NCBI GenBank assembly: GCA_019722365.1
Contig: JADFUC010001185.1
Coordinates: 48,332-112,331 of the forward strand
Reading direction: 5' to 3'
Length of the DNA stretch: 64,000 bases
Origin: Lithospermum erythrorhizon
Lineage: Eukaryota; Streptophyta; Magnoliopsida; Boraginales; Boraginaceae
Part shown: positions 36,399 through 49,430 of the stretch, piece by piece
How positions within the stretch are numbered: the first letter of the stretch is position 1
How the letters are laid out: the number at the start of each line of letters is the position of its first letter
Notes under the pieces: model-generated
The model's database searches: none
The model's input: the letters and a program-made list of their open reading frames with translations, nothing else
Told to the model about the DNA's origin: nothing
Position numbers and translations under genes: made by a program

Positions 36399-37243
36399 TG
36401 TTAGTGTATGAAGATTGATCAAGTATTTCGTGATGTTATTCCAATTGTTAATAGCATATGGTCTTGACGGCATGTAGAGAACCATGATATTAATCGAGAA
36501 GTTTTATTTCCTTCTATGAAGAAGATCTTTAATGGATATGATTTATGTGATTTTTGACAATAATGGAAAGGGAATTCTTGACTAGCAGCAGCAAGGATTC
36601 ACACGCCTATTTTATAAAAGCGTGAAGACCGGCTTCCTTATTATTGCCAAGATCGAAAAGTTTTGTTGATAAAGTTCTTTCCATAAACTCGATGTGCTAT
36701 ATAAGAACCTCATATGTGCCACTCCCGACCACCACACATACCATAACGTTCGCATCGCTCTTAAGGCGACGAAAACGCGCTGAGAGATTTTTCTCTGCCT
36801 TTGTAGGCTTCCATTTATACGGAGTTGTTCTATAAAAAATCCCTTGGGGACTGTACCGTTGTTGCTAACACCCTATTGCCAAATCAGCCTTACTTTATTT
36901 TGATCATCATTGTACAAGTCACATACTCGAGAGAGCGACGCTAAGCGAGAGCGCCTGCTCACCTGAGTACTGGACTTGCTTCACCAAGATAAAGAGTGTA
37001 TCAGGGCGTAGTTAATGTGTAACATTCGTATAAGTCCTTGTTTGTAAATTTTGTGATCTGGGCAGAGAATACTTCACTAGATCCCTACCCCCAAATTAGG
37101 TGTGCATTGTATCAATCGATTACCATTCCGCTAGCGTTATTTACTTTATCGTATTTTTACTATTTTGTTTACGTGGTCGTCGAAAGTACAAGTGTTAACT
37201 ATTGTACTAATAACCATTAACCGCGAACAAATTACACTTTTTC
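36399..37243 (+). repeat. 5' LTR of Sirevirus-like element B
   Basis: Starts TGTTAGTGTATGAAG and has a TATA box (GCTATATAAG) at about 36696-36705. The end lies near ATTACACTTTTTCA and is uncertain by up to ten bases. Confidence 0.75.
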
Positions 37244-37427
37244 AAAATGCAGACGTGAGCGATATCCAAAGAAGAACAAGCGTAGTTCGTTGTAACCTTT
37301 GAGGATGTATGTTTTAGCGAAAGCGGTCAATCACCCGACCACCACTTACGGCACGCCTACCGAAAGCCAAGATGACGCATTTCTTGTCGACGATATTAGA
37401 CATGGGAAAGTTGTTCGTGATTGGGGC
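37244..37427 (+). pseudogene. Possible N-terminal gag piece of element B
   Basis: A frame here contains an ITRPPLTARLPKAKM-like stretch, vaguely like the start of Sirevirus Gag (RPP and a KxxM spacing). It is interrupted at 37428 by the nested sequence. Weak evidence. Confidence 0.3.
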
Positions 37428-39205
37428 GTGACAACACCAACCGCTATAAACGACATAATAATATAACAATGTTGAAACCCGAGGCTAATCGATCGAGGCT
37501 TTCCAAGAATTAGCACTGGGAACAATAAAGCTCTCAATGCAATATTATTCAATGTCAGTTGATGTCAACATATTCAAACCGACACACGCAGTACCGTGAG
37601 AAAGGACGTAACGGCACCGCCCCAAAGCGTCCTGAAGGTCGCGACCGTCATCAACCCGAATAAACAGTAGTCACCAACGACGGACAACGCATAAACGTAC
37701 TTCATTTAACGTGATAATAAACATACAACTCGGCCCATCGGGTGAACTAACCAACACTACAATAATTGAAAAGTAATAATATAAATACAACATCAAATAA
37801 TGGGTTTTACAACAATAATTATTATGTACAATAAAAACTCCAAAGAAGATAAAAGTATGACTGTTGAGGTCTTCAAGCCACCATCGCCACCTCCACGGGT
37901 ACGCAGTTACTCGGCCAATGCATCTCGGCTTCATCCTCAAGAACAAATCTAGGCATAAAACGCCCGCCCATGTGAAATAGGAGCCGCCTAAAAAAGCCGA
38001 GTGAAACAAATATCACAAAAGCTAACCTACCACTCATATAATCAAGGATAATTCAAGACCTCTACCTATTTAGCGACTATCCACCCAATAATAATAGTCA
38101 TATTTTATATGCTACTCTCAACAAGATAAATCTTTTTCCTCCTTAATGGATTTCCTCGACACACCGACAAATCCACACCATGTCAACAACTTACTCACAA
38201 GCATTCTTAATCGCGAGATATCTCTATTTGTTATCTTCCTTAAGTATATAGCTAATTCTCGACAATATACAACTCAAACATATATCTCAACATCTCGTAA
38301 CTCAAGCATACACAACTCAACCACTTATCTTTAGTTCACTTTAAAGTGCTACTCTCAATATAGCTTGATAGTCATACACCTCTCTTATGACATCTAAATG
38401 TTTATCAAGAACCTCCAAATCGTATCATTATCTTAATACAACCGAGCAACGTGACATTCTTTAAATCAAGATAACTTAAGTATGGAATTATCTCACCAAA
38501 TTCTTTCATTTAGTCTACGGAACTTATTCACCGGCAGAACGGTATCAACGCCGTGTTAGGGTCACAACCTATATACTAACACGTCAACTAACTTTCCACT
38601 ATACATATAAAAAAAAAATACTCACCCGCTGCATTGGGACGCGCCGCTTTCTAATTCTCCTTATACCTAATGCCCTCATTCAAAGTTATTCCCAACTATT
38701 AACCAACTCAACTTTAACCTTAAAGGATGTGGCGAATCTAATAGTCACCAACTTAGGACCCATGTAAGAAAATCTGATCAGACAATCAACTCAAACCTAA
38801 TTCGACATAATTTCATCAAGGCAACATCTAAAGATAATCAAGACAAATATCCATAACCAATAAATAAGTCATAAAAACGTATCATACAACACCATGGAAA
38901 AAATTTAAACAACATGTCAAATATGAATAAGACATATATATATCTCAGAAAATTCCACAAGTGTCATACAACATAATTCCAAAGAAAGTCTCGCACATAA
39001 CATACGGGAGATATAATAGAAAGTTTCAAGAAAGACACAATCACCCAGAAAAGTTAACTCAAGAGACTCAACAACAACTAATTATAACTCTAGTCATCAA
39101 ACCATCTGCCCCTCTCATATCCCCTACCCACTATACTAACCTCTAACGCCAAGATATGCTCAATCCGGCCTACCCGGCAGGAACACGACCAATCGATAAT
39201 CAAAA

Positions 39206-39353
39206 CCACACTTATACACACAAAGTACGGGCAAACCGCACTTATACACCAAGTATAAGGCAAACCGCATTTCATACCCAAGTATAGTGCACACCGCACT
39301 TATACACTAAGTATAAGACAAACTGCATCTCTATACACCAAGTATAAGGCCAA
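39206..39353. repeat. Minisatellite, 29-bp unit, five copies
   Basis: Units start at about 39206, 39236, 39265, 39294 and 39323 and follow CCGCACTTATACACCAAG then TATAAGGCAAA, with a few changes each. It lies inside the solo-LTR-like sequence. Confidence 0.85.
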
Positions 39354-39760
39354 TAGCGTCACATTATTATCCCTTCCGGTAAGGAAGGAGAAACCCACCT
39401 AACTCCCTAATCATCTCAACTTATGGTCACATCCTAATACTCAAGTCACCTCAAAGTCACGCATAACTCCAACCAACACCTCTCAATACAACCAACTACC
39501 CACTCCCAACCATATCCAACTATCAATAAAATTAAAAACTTCACAATCATAAATCAATCACAACCGACAAGGCCAGAGAAATACCAAAAGCGCCGGCTGT
39601 CACGTAGAATACAATAGCGTTTGTATAAGGCCAGAATACAACAAAGGCTAAAAAGGCAATGTAATCAAACGCCGATGTTGGGCTACAACACAAGAACATA
39701 AATTGGGAGTTTGTTGCATTTCTTACCTCAAGCAATCTTCAACGCCACGTAAATATAATC

Positions 39761-39933
39761 GCATAATCATAACACACGGCTCACACTCGCATAATCATAA
39801 CACGGCTCACACAAATGAATCACACACATAACCATCCAACAATTACACGTATACCATTCTCACATAATCATACCACAATGACATGTATACCATTCACACA
39901 TAATCATACCACAATGACATGTATACATAATTT
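39761..39933. repeat. Short tandem repeats around CATAATCATA
   Basis: Two copies of GCATAATCATAACAC...GGCTCACAC start at 39761 and 39789. Two copies of a 36-bp unit (ACATAATCATACCACAATGA and on) start at 39862 and 39898. They lie inside the solo-LTR-like sequence. Confidence 0.8.
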
Positions 39934-41376
39934 GAAAAGTAAGTACGTTAAAGCACCCGCGAGATGTAAGTACTCACCTTTCGTTAAGAATAAGGAAACG
40001 CCTAGCCTAATCGATCCCAATTTCCTTTCCCATTCCGCTGCCTAATCAAAAACACCCGAAAAATACACTCATTACTCACAAAATTTTTAACACTTATCTT
40101 AATTAAATTCTCGACTTTTCAACCCATTTTAGTTACAAAATTAACGACTTCAATATAGATTGCTAATTATGTTCAAAGACTATCAAATGACCTAATTTCA
40201 ACTATCCCGACTAATCCCATAATTCCATCAACACCTTAACCAAATACTAACATTTCAATTTCCCTTAAATTAACCTTAAAAATATCAACTTTTCCACCAA
40301 TCTAAACCTTAGTTTCTAACAACCTCAACTCAAAGCCCTCATTACTACTCAAAATCTAATAAAACCACTCTCAACATATATTCCTCCAACAACTTATAAA
40401 TCATAATTTCCACCTCAAAAAACAATCAGCAATAAAGTGTCCAATAACATATTTATACTCTCCTCAAATAACATTTTAGAAAAAAAAATCAACCTAAAAT
40501 CAACTCGAAAAGTCAACTCAACTATAACAACACCCTTTTACCCCAAATATCGACACATCAACTCTTATATTATAATTCAAGCTTAAACAATAATTATATT
40601 CAACAATATCTCATAAAAAAAATTAAGTCAACCTAAAATCTCCAAAAGTCAACGACTTAAAACTTCCAAAATCTCCACATCAAAAAAACACATCACATAA
40701 TTTCAACTCCGCTAATAACTAAATTTCTGTAACCCAAGAATCATCGAGCAATAAAATCTCTAAATAAAAAGTCAACGAAAAAGTCAACTCGGGCGATCCC
40801 CCAAAATATTCAACAAGATCGGACCTTTTTACCTTCAAAACATGAGGACAATGAAGTTTCTCCAAAATTTCGAGGTCCAAAGCTCGCAAAGCATGGAAGA
40901 GAAATCAAGAAAAAAAAAAATAAAAAGTGGGGGGAGGAGCGGAGCTCGCCCGCCGCGCAAGCAGGAGCAAGGCTGGTTTCAGCCTTTGCTGGCTTCTATG
41001 GACTAAAGAAGTTCGACCTCAATAATTTTACGCTGCGGAAACTCCATCGCTTAATTCGATCGATACTTCTCGTTTTAACTTATCTCGACGACTAACTTCC
41101 AACATCAACATTCCTACCCTCAAATTATATTACCACCCAAATAATATCATTTCCATTCGATTACAACTTTAAAATTCTAAATACCGAAATATACTACCAA
41201 CCGACCGATCGGGTTGTATTTTCAACTATTCAACTTCAAATTTGATTCTCCTCTAAATAATCAACCGAGAAACTAGTATACTATTACAAAAGTATTATAA
41301 TGGAACGGGTTATTGCTAAAGGAAGCTTGGGAAACATCGGAGATATTGCATGGCGTACAAATGTCGATACTCCAAC

Positions 41377-43300
41377 AATATTAACCGGCTTTGAAAACCC
41401 GACGATAGAGGACGAATAAACCATATAAGCTCAGATATAACAACAAAGATTAAGTGATATCGTTTTTACCTAGTCCTTTTCTACTGAGAAACCATGAAAG
41501 CAAATTTGGTATTAGTAAGGAAAATTCTCCTTTGACCTCTTCCTAAGAAATTTGCTCATAAGGTCATTTATTGAAAAGCACAAGATTGAATTAATGCTTT
41601 AGGGTGGATGAGTCACGTGGGCAATCCAACCACCTTTGAAATATCTCTCAATGTACGGGAGAGCTGTTAAGAAAAAGGGATCGCATAGAAAGCCGACCTC
41701 GGAAGATGTGGATTATGATCTTGTTGAAACCATGAACTTTGCTGGGCAAAGAAATCTCTCAAACGCTTCAACAAGAAGTCAGATTTTAGGAATTAGCTAT
41801 CGAACAACAGATCAAAACCCACAAGTTACAGATAACCTTAATTTGGGCCAACAAAATAAACCAAAAAGGGATTCAAAGCAGGTAGAATGGAATGGCTCGA
41901 TTAATATTCAAGTGGGAATATCTTAACTATATCAAGTTAAATCGAAGAATTACTACACTACTTAACCAATGATTACTCGTAGATGAGATTTATATAAGAA
42001 AAAAGCTAGCAATTCATGGCCATGCTTCCGCAGACAAAAACCACATGTTGATGACAATGTACTTGAAAACAGTCAAGCATTTAAGGGTGAGATGATCGCT
42101 AAGAACTTTTGAAGACTACAAGTTTTTTGTATACCAAATAGACCGAATTAGCTACCATCTATACTAAAGTTGAGACCTAAAAAAGGCAACCAAGTAAGCG
42201 AGAATGGTAAGTTCGAATAAAATCGTCGATCGAGACGAGGATATAAAAAACTCAATGCCCAATCAAACCTCTTTCAACACGGGTCCTAAGATGACGAACG
42301 CTAACCATTCTTGGCTATAAATTCGTGATCAGTTAAGACTCGTGACGCGACATGGCCATGCAGAGAGAAAATCTCTAAACAATCGGAAAAGAGAAGTTGA
42401 AATTTGTGCTAGTCAGCGGACACCAACAACGTCAACAACCATCGAACAACTCAAAGTTATGCTAAGAGAACTAATCAATGGCATCAAGCCATCATCAGGA
42501 GTTAAGGACACATCGCTTCCTGATGCCATGTTGTAGGGACCCAGAGAACCAAATACCCCACCTAAGATTTCCAATGGATCAGTTAAGGTGAATCATGTCG
42601 GGCCACGTCAGATAAGGCCTCCCGAAAGCCTACATCACAATCCAAATTGGTATTTCGGGATAAGGCTGCCTGGAAGACAATCGTGAAATATGTCTAACAA
42701 TGTATCTAAATCACTCAAACGGTTCATGCCTGCATTTTGAGACTGAAAGTAAAGGAAAAATTGTCGCAGAAAGGTCAACTATTGCAGCAGTTTAATTTCT
42801 AAATTAATGATTTATAGTAGAAGGTTAATCATAATCTTTACAGCGGCTTGAAGCCCAACTCCTAGTATAACGGTATTAAAGTTTCTTTCAAGATGGATAA
42901 CAAATACATCAAACTGTCAAGAAGTGAAAGCCAGTCGGGCTCTACAACCTACATGTGTATCTCTATAAAGTTCTCTCGATATAAAGAGCGTAAGTATGTT
43001 GAAGTTATGTATGCTTGTAATCAAAGACAAAGTGGAAATGTCAAGTTGGAAAGCGCATCAAGAAAGCGTTACCAAAACATAACAAATGGTCATAATTTGA
43101 GATTACGCATACGACTTAATGGGTCCCTGCGTAAACAAGTGCAAACCGGAATCTTGGGGCGAAGTATGTTTATAAAGCAGCTGATGACTCTCAGATAATG
43201 GATAGAGTTTATTAGAGAGGAAACTCCAGATATTCTAAGAAGTCGATTCTCCAACTGCAGATAGAAAAGTGTATAACATGTCATTCAATCGTGAGGGGAA
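41377..43300 (+). pseudogene. Gag/protease region of element B, heavily decayed
   Basis: Open pieces at 41636-41926, 42342-42536 and 42893-43198 are rich in Lys, Arg, Ser and Gln and lie where gag should be, between the 5' LTR and reverse transcriptase. I cannot match any segment to a named Gag motif, so the call is from position alone. Confidence 0.35.
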
Positions 43301-45490
43301 CGAAGTTTGAAAATTCAAAATTCTAATTGCGTTCAAGTGGATCACTCATGAATTCTCAACAGAAATTGGGTCAGAAAAGGAAGTTAATCATACTATTCAG
43401 AGATGGCCTTACAAGTCATGTTACATGCAAAAAAATATTTCTCTCAAATGAAATGGCAGTTAAAAACTGAGTACCACATCCATAATCGATTAGCCTCTGC
43501 ATAAACAACACAAATTACGAAATACGAAGAAAAATCAATGATTGCCAAGTTATGCTGATAGTTTGGTGCTATATTCTTGCCGATCGCGGAACCCAGCCGG
43601 AAGTCGATGTCAAAAGTTGGATGGGTGGATATTCTCGATGCTCCGTGAATGGTAGAGTATCGCATTTGGTTCTAACAAAATAACCAAAATTATCATGGAA
43701 TCATAAATGTAAGGCTGATCAAAGGTCAGAAATGTAAGAAGATGTAGAGGTCGGGTACACCCGTTATCAATAGCAATTTCGCAAGATGTAGTAGTCTGCT
43801 GCATGATGAACTAAGTGTTATTACCGCTTATGACAACATCGATTTAATAATCACCATCGATCCAAAAAGAGCCATCCTCGGCCGATAACATTATTGGTCA
43901 ATCCCGATCAGCAATCACAACAAGAAGGAAAAACTCATTGATTACTCTTGAAAAATGGCTCGAATTCATTGTGAAGCGCTCTTACATCCAAAGTGAGCCC
44001 AAAATATCGGTTTTAAACACTTAAAGATGAACATCGGATTACGCCACGCAGGTGAGAGTACCTTCCTCGGGGCCTAAGAAGGAATGACGCTTGGGAATCC
44101 GCGCCTGCACTAAAGACTACACCATAGGAACCAAGGATCCTTAAAAAGTCGGATTAAACCTTGGGGCTGTCACCGTAAAACGCGTTAGTTTCACAAGGTT
44201 ACTCATAGGTTAAAGCGCGCCGACTTTCATGAAACTTTTACTCGCGGGCTGATCGAAGCCATCAGCTTCTACTTGGGCTTGGACACATTTAAGTTCAAAT
44301 TATATTGATGGATCAAAGGAAAGCAATTTCTTAATGGTATTATTGAAAAGGAAGTGTACGCCGAGAAACCAAAATTTGTCAAGTTTGATAATTGAGTTGT
44401 CCACAACACGTGTATAAATTGAAGAAGGCCCTATATGGACTCAAACAAGCTCTTAGAGCTTGGTATGAGAGACTCACAAAGTTTTTTCTAGCTAATGGGT
44501 ATACACGTGGAGGAACAGACAAGACACTCTTCATCAAATATGATAACTCCAAGCTGATGGTAGCTCAAATTTATGTCGATGACATAATTTTTGATGGAAT
44601 GTTAGACCAAATTGGTACAACAATTGTCAAATGTATTTAAGTCCAAATTTGAGATTTAACACGGTTGGCGAATTGAACTACTTTCCTCGAATTTCAAGTC
44701 AAGAAAAATGAAGGATAACAATATTCATCTCTTAATCTAGTTAATCTATGCCTAAAGCGGGAAATAAGTTTGTAATACCTTTGTCTAAAAAGGACTCCAG
44801 CCATACACATGCCGGGTGTTGCTAAAGATGTCGATGGAAATCTCGGCTAACATTAAGAATCACGGTATATGATATCTCTATCCCTTTTATAGTAAAGCCA
44901 TTGATGTCGAGTCAGATAATTTGCTGGGGCGTTGGTGAAGCATGATTTCGCTTAATCTAAAGCGGTGAGTCACCAACCAAAGTCGAGAATTATCAAGTAC
45001 GGAATGGTACTATGACGCTTGCCTTCTTATAAGCATTTCTTATAGCACGTCAGCGGGATTTGTGATGCCGATTGGCCGAATGCTAAGATCGAAAAAGCAC
45101 ATCCGTGGATGCTTTTTCGGAAAATTGTGATCATGGTGTATCAAGAAGTAAAATTTTTTCGCTTTGCTCATACCGGGTTTAATACATAGTTATCAGCAAT
45201 TTGTGTACACAACTCTTACGGACGGCTAAATGCTCGAAGAGTATAATGTCGAGACAAGCGTGTTGCTTTACACCTATCGTGACAATATGAGTGTCATTAA
45301 CATATCCAAGAATCCGACGCTAAAGACACCGTAACCAAGCATATAAATATAAGACATCACTTTATCGTGAACTTCAAAGTTTAAAGCATAAAGACTACTG
45401 GAGTACGTGAAGCACGAGAGTATGAACTTGTCGATATCTTTACCAAAGCTTGACGAATCCCAATTTGAATCCCTTGATATCTCCTCAGAC
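43301..45490 (+). pseudogene. Copia pol pseudogene, element B
   Basis: Reverse transcriptase is clear from about 44190. LVSQGYSQV-like and FLNGIIEKEVYAEKPKFV pieces come first, then HVYKLKKALYGLKQALRAWY and ANGYTRGGTDKTLFIKYDN at 44401-44550, and the catalytic IYVDDIIF at 44569-44592, which is intact. RNase H remnants with MLEEYNVETSVLLY and DNMSVINISKNP lie at 45229-45315, and the end of pol (LDESQFESL) near 45450. The integrase part (43301-44190) is too scrambled to point to. Frameshifts separate most segments. Confidence 0.75.
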
Positions 45491-45784
45491 ATGTGTTATC
45501 ACAACAGCAACCGCAGATAAAGTTGTAGAACTACGAGGAGCCGTGTTGTTACCAAGTGCTGGCTAATTATGGAAGGAGAATGTATGTTCTCGTAACCTGT
45601 GAAAGGCGTTACAACAATTGGCTCGTGTCTAGCGCTTGAATTTTACTTAATTAATTATGGAGGCTTTTGAAAGGGAGTTAAGATATTCATTGATGACAAC
45701 TGCGGTTTATTAAATATGGTAAGATCTTGTCTTAACCGTCCACTTCGTTAAACTTCTCCACTTACCATATAATCCACCCCTCCA

Positions 45785-45797
45785 ATTATATAAAAAT
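45785..45797 (+). promoter_or_regulatory. Probable internal TATA box before the third ORF, element B
   Basis: ATTATATAAAAAT is followed by about 130 bp of CT/AC-rich leader-like sequence, with a CTCTCTCTCT run, up to the ATG at 45925. It parallels the arrangement in element A at 29109-29301, although there is no GAGAC motif block here. Confidence 0.45.
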
Positions 45798-45924
45798 CGT
45801 CTATAATCCCATTAACCACCACAATTACTATTTCAATAATATTATCAAATCACTCTCTATATTCTAAAACTCTAAAAACCATTGCTCTCTCTCTCTAAAA
45901 CCTGCAAAACTCGAACCGTCAATA

Positions 45925-47990
45925 ATGGTGAGAACACGAGGCGGAGTTAATACCTCTCGGTAACACAACCAAAGGTGCTAAAAAAGGTTGCATATGTCAA
46001 TACGCAAAAAGAGGAAACTACAAGTTAAGTGAGGTCAAGCCCAAAAGCTGAAGGGGCAGAAGAAGGAAAAGACGAAGGGAAGTAGAGGCAAAGGGTCAAA
46101 GGCCCCGGCTACGACCAAGAGGAGAAGAGGTGAAGAATATGTGTTTAACTCCTAGTCCGATTAAGCCTGGCCACCACTGAACTACATGCCGATGGCAACC
46201 TCAATAGGTAATATTCTATTTGTCCTAGGTCTATTATACAAATGTGCGTAAAATTGATAACCTCGACTGATTAAGAATGGTCACGATGCTAACGCCGAGG
46301 GGATTTGGCACCCAACTGTAATTCCTACCGAGGGATGTTATCGAGCAGTTGAATTTCTCCAATTGTCAAGCGAAAGAAATGGGTGACTCTACATCCATAC
46401 ATGAGATTGTTGTAGATTTTGTCGAGAACACTAATGCTAAAAGTGTTCTTTGACCCTATGGGTAATACGAATGAGCCTTCAATTCTAACCGATAATGTCG
46501 CAATACCGGTCATTGCTGATACCTCTCGGAAGCTACGTGAACGTGTTTTAAGTTGTCACGCCATATCACACTAATATCATTAAATACCAAGTCAGCGATT
46601 TAATTTTTGGTTGATATTTTTCCCCAAAGTGTTAGGGACAATACTATGCGGAGGATGTCGAGGTTATGGTATTTTATGTACCTAAGTGCTACTAAGCATC
46701 GGTGATGCGATCACTGAATGACGACGACAGACACCATGTGTTTTTGATTAATCGATATCGACGTCACGATCTACCAAAAGAGAAAGTAGATAGATCCAAC
46801 TATTGGGCGGCGTGATGCCGACACCTTAACGTACCGATATATAGAAGAGTTGTAGATAATATTGAGACGCTGGCCGTGGAAAGAAAAATTCAAATAAAAA
46901 GCACAAGATCAAGCCGATGCCGGGTGGAACTTCTTTGAGCCGCCAAGTTAAGAAAAATGCAGCTAGCGAAGAAAAGAGTAATTCAAGCAGCCAAGAGGGC
47001 GCGTAAAGAAAAAGCGAAAGGTCATGAGAAGATCGCTAAGAAAAGGTCGCCATGACGACGTTTCATGAAATAGCGTCGAGGATCAAGTGCTTTAAGTAAC
47101 ACACCAATTCAGTTTCTAATGGTTGGAATTCAGAATCGATTTAGCCTCTAAGTGAAATGCGCGCCAAGAAATCGAAGCCTGGGAGCCGATTTTGATTTAG
47201 AAGATGCGTTTATGCAAAGGATTGTTGGCTAAGAAGGAAGCGGCAGCGTAAGTCAAGTTCGAACGAGAATGTACACTGTGAGTCGGGAACAAGAGGGATT
47301 CCAAAAAATTTTGTCGAGATATTCATTTACAAATGTGGCCCTGCAAACTCCCCAAAAGAGGAAGAGGCCGTTGAAATTTGGGCGGTCACCTGAGGATCGA
47401 TGTCAAAAGGATATTATTTCGAGATCACCAAGAAAAAATGTCGATACTGAAGGGCATTCTAGAAGACATAGAGTCACGCTAACTCCGTTGAAACAGCTTG
47501 TTCCTTATTATCCGGCCGGGTGAGAGAGTTCATTGGAAATGTAGCATTAAATGCACCCCCGTGAGCTCCCAACTTCCAAAAGGTTACTCTCCGTAATTTT
47601 ACCTTTGATTTTTCACCAAGCATTATCAATGGTTATTTTGCAAGATCCAATGGTGGTGAAACTGGATATAATCTGCAATTATCGGAGATTCCCTACAAAA
47701 GGGCAAATCCCCTCTTCCAGAATTAGTGTTATGTATGTTGTACTCCACAAAGTAGGAGTAGTCAATTGGGTTTCCACTGCACACTACTGCCTCGGCATCA
47801 TGGTACGGGTCCTCTATATGACAGTACCCACGCTCTTTCAACTCGATAGCGTTCATTTTACGTCAAATGGTGCAACATGCTCAGTCGCATGCTGTTCTCA
47901 AGCCAATCGCCTATCCCAAATACGAAGATTGAAGCTCATAAAGTATACTCCACAGAGGAAGTCGCTCCGCTCCTCGGTTTTATCACTTTG
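45925..47990 (+). pseudogene. Third (env-like) ORF remnant of element B
   Basis: The ATG at 45925 starts MVRTRGGVNTS. A Lys/Gly-rich stretch follows (about 46030-46130), and later basic pieces (AKKRVIQAAKRARKEKAKG at about 46960-47020; TPQKRKRPLKFGRSPEDR at about 47348-47400) suggest a basic, nucleic-acid-binding or nuclear protein rather than an envelope. Stops occur from about 12 codons on. It lies between RNase H and the 3' LTR, as in Sireviruses. Function unknown. Confidence 0.5.
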
Positions 47991-48572
47991 ATTAGTGAAA
48001 AGTTGTCATAGGTACATAAGTCACCGACATCCTCTCAACCCTCGTGGAGACATTGTGGGTTCTAGTCAGGTCAGACGAGACAACAATGATCATCGTGGAC
48101 GATCCGGGACTGAAGCGGCTTATTCACTTTGTTAAAATACGAAGCGTTGAAGCAATTCTTCCTCAAGTATTGCCAGCTAACCCGTAGGTTGATCCAGCTG
48201 AGTTATGACAAATGGTGCTTCCGGTACCCCCGTAACCGATGTCAGGTATGGCTATGTATTTTTTGTTTTATGATTTGCTATGTTTGTTCTTGGGGTGTGT
48301 ATAGTCCGAACGGAGAACCCTATGGCGGAACAGTGTGTTTATTTTGGATGTCCTCGTGGGCGTTAGCTTATATTAGCTATTTTATAGCACCTCAAGCTAC
48401 GCCATATGACTTTAGTCAGCTATTTATATTTGGTTGTTACTATATTTTCTCGCCCATCTCATTTTATTTGAAGTTAGTTCACATTTATTTTTTCTACCAT
48501 TTGTGTTATTTATGCTTATCATCGTAGTGACACGCTGGGTTCTCAAGTAATTTGTCGCAAAAATCGAACCCA
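47991..48572 (+). other. 3' non-coding part of element B
   Basis: The frame at 48129-48527 encodes a run of Phe, Tyr, Cys and Leu-rich segments that look hydrophobic only because the DNA is T-rich. No protein family is recognised. Confidence 0.35.
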
Positions 48573-48584
48573 AAGCGGGGAGTT
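48573..48584 (+). other. Polypurine tract of element B
   Basis: AAGCGGGGAGTT directly precedes the 3' LTR. Confidence 0.6.
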
Positions 48585-49430
48585 TGTTAAGCAAATTTTA
48601 AGATCGTCAAAGATGACGCGATATCGCTTAATCAAGTAAAAGCAAAATGGTCTTAATAATAAATACGTGTAGAACCAAGATATCGATCGAAGATTTTATT
48701 TTCTTCTATGAAGAAGATCTTTAATTGATATGATTTATGGGATTGCTGCGGCCGATAACGGAAAGGTGGAAATTTTGACCAAGTAAAAAAGATTCACATG
48801 TCTATTTTTATAAAGGCAAGAATCGAAGCTTTTATTATTGTCAAGATGGAAAGTTTTATTTATGGAAGTTCTTTCCATAAACTTGGATGTGCCTATAACT
48901 ATTTGAGGACCTCATATGCAGACCTAGACGACCACCACACATATTATATTGTTCTACATTGTTCGTGTGAGGAAAAAGCTTTTAGAGATTTTTCTTTCAA
49001 GCCACAGATGAATGTACGTGAGTTGTTCTTATAAAATTCTTTAGAATCATACCTGCTATAATCTGCTACAATAATGTTGCTTTTATTTGGTTACTATCAG
49101 ATGTCATAAACTAGGAGTAGTAACGTGAAGTATTGTGTCTTGAAGTTGGGAGAGCCCTGACTTGTTCACCGAGATAGGAGTGAATGTAGGCGAGTAGAAA
49201 CGGGAGCATTCATAAGTACTTCCCTTGTTTGTAAATCTCGAGATTCAGTGGGAATTATTCATCGGGCTTTTCCCCTGCATTAGGTGATTACATCAATCCC
49301 AAGGCTTTCATCCCATTATCTTATTTATTTTATCACATTTTACTTTATTTTGTTTTCGTAATGTCGAGTACAAGCGTTGCTAATCGTTATACTAACAACC
49401 TGGCACTGCGAGGGAACAATTATACTTTTC
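48585..49430 (+). repeat. 3' LTR of Sirevirus-like element B
   Basis: Starts TGTTAAGCAAATTTTAAG and aligns with 36399-37243. The TATA box of the partner is changed here (GCCTATAACT, about 48891-48900). Confidence 0.75.

Larger units (their letters stand above)
37428..41376 (-). mobile_element. Nested solo-LTR-like sequence, probably Ty3/Gypsy chromovirus (Tekay/Del-like)
   Basis: This 3.95-kb block lacks any coding frame, is C-rich on the plus strand and interrupts the gag region of element B. On the minus strand it starts TGTTGGAGTATCGACAT and ends GGTTGGTGTTGTCA, the TG...CA form of an LTR. Very long LTRs with internal short tandem repeats fit chromoviruses of the Tekay/Del type. No partner LTR and no internal domain is present, hence a solo LTR. 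I could not find a matching 5-bp flank, so the borders are inferred from the termini only. Confidence 0.5.
36399..49430 (+). mobile_element. Second Sirevirus-like Ty1/Copia element (element B), degenerate, with nested insert
   Basis: LTR-like ends at 36399-37243 and 48585-49430 align along their length (CTTCTATGAAGAAGATCTTT, GAAGTTCTTTCCATAAACT, CTTGTTTGTAAAT and others). A polypurine tract lies before the right copy. Reverse transcriptase and RNase H of Copia type read on the plus strand between them, followed by a TATA box and a third ORF. Without the 3.95-kb nested insert it is about 9.1 kb. It is a different family from element A because its LTRs share no obvious sequence. No clear target duplication or primer-binding site was found. 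Confidence 0.78.

Noticed and set aside
39206..39353. CRISPR-like regular array
   Set aside because: The copies are contiguous 29-bp units without unique spacers, in a plant retroelement; a minisatellite.
48129..48527. 132-codon frame with hydrophobic segments, as if a membrane protein
   Set aside because: It lies in the T-rich 3' non-coding part of element B, and no family or conserved motif is seen; the hydrophobicity follows from base composition.
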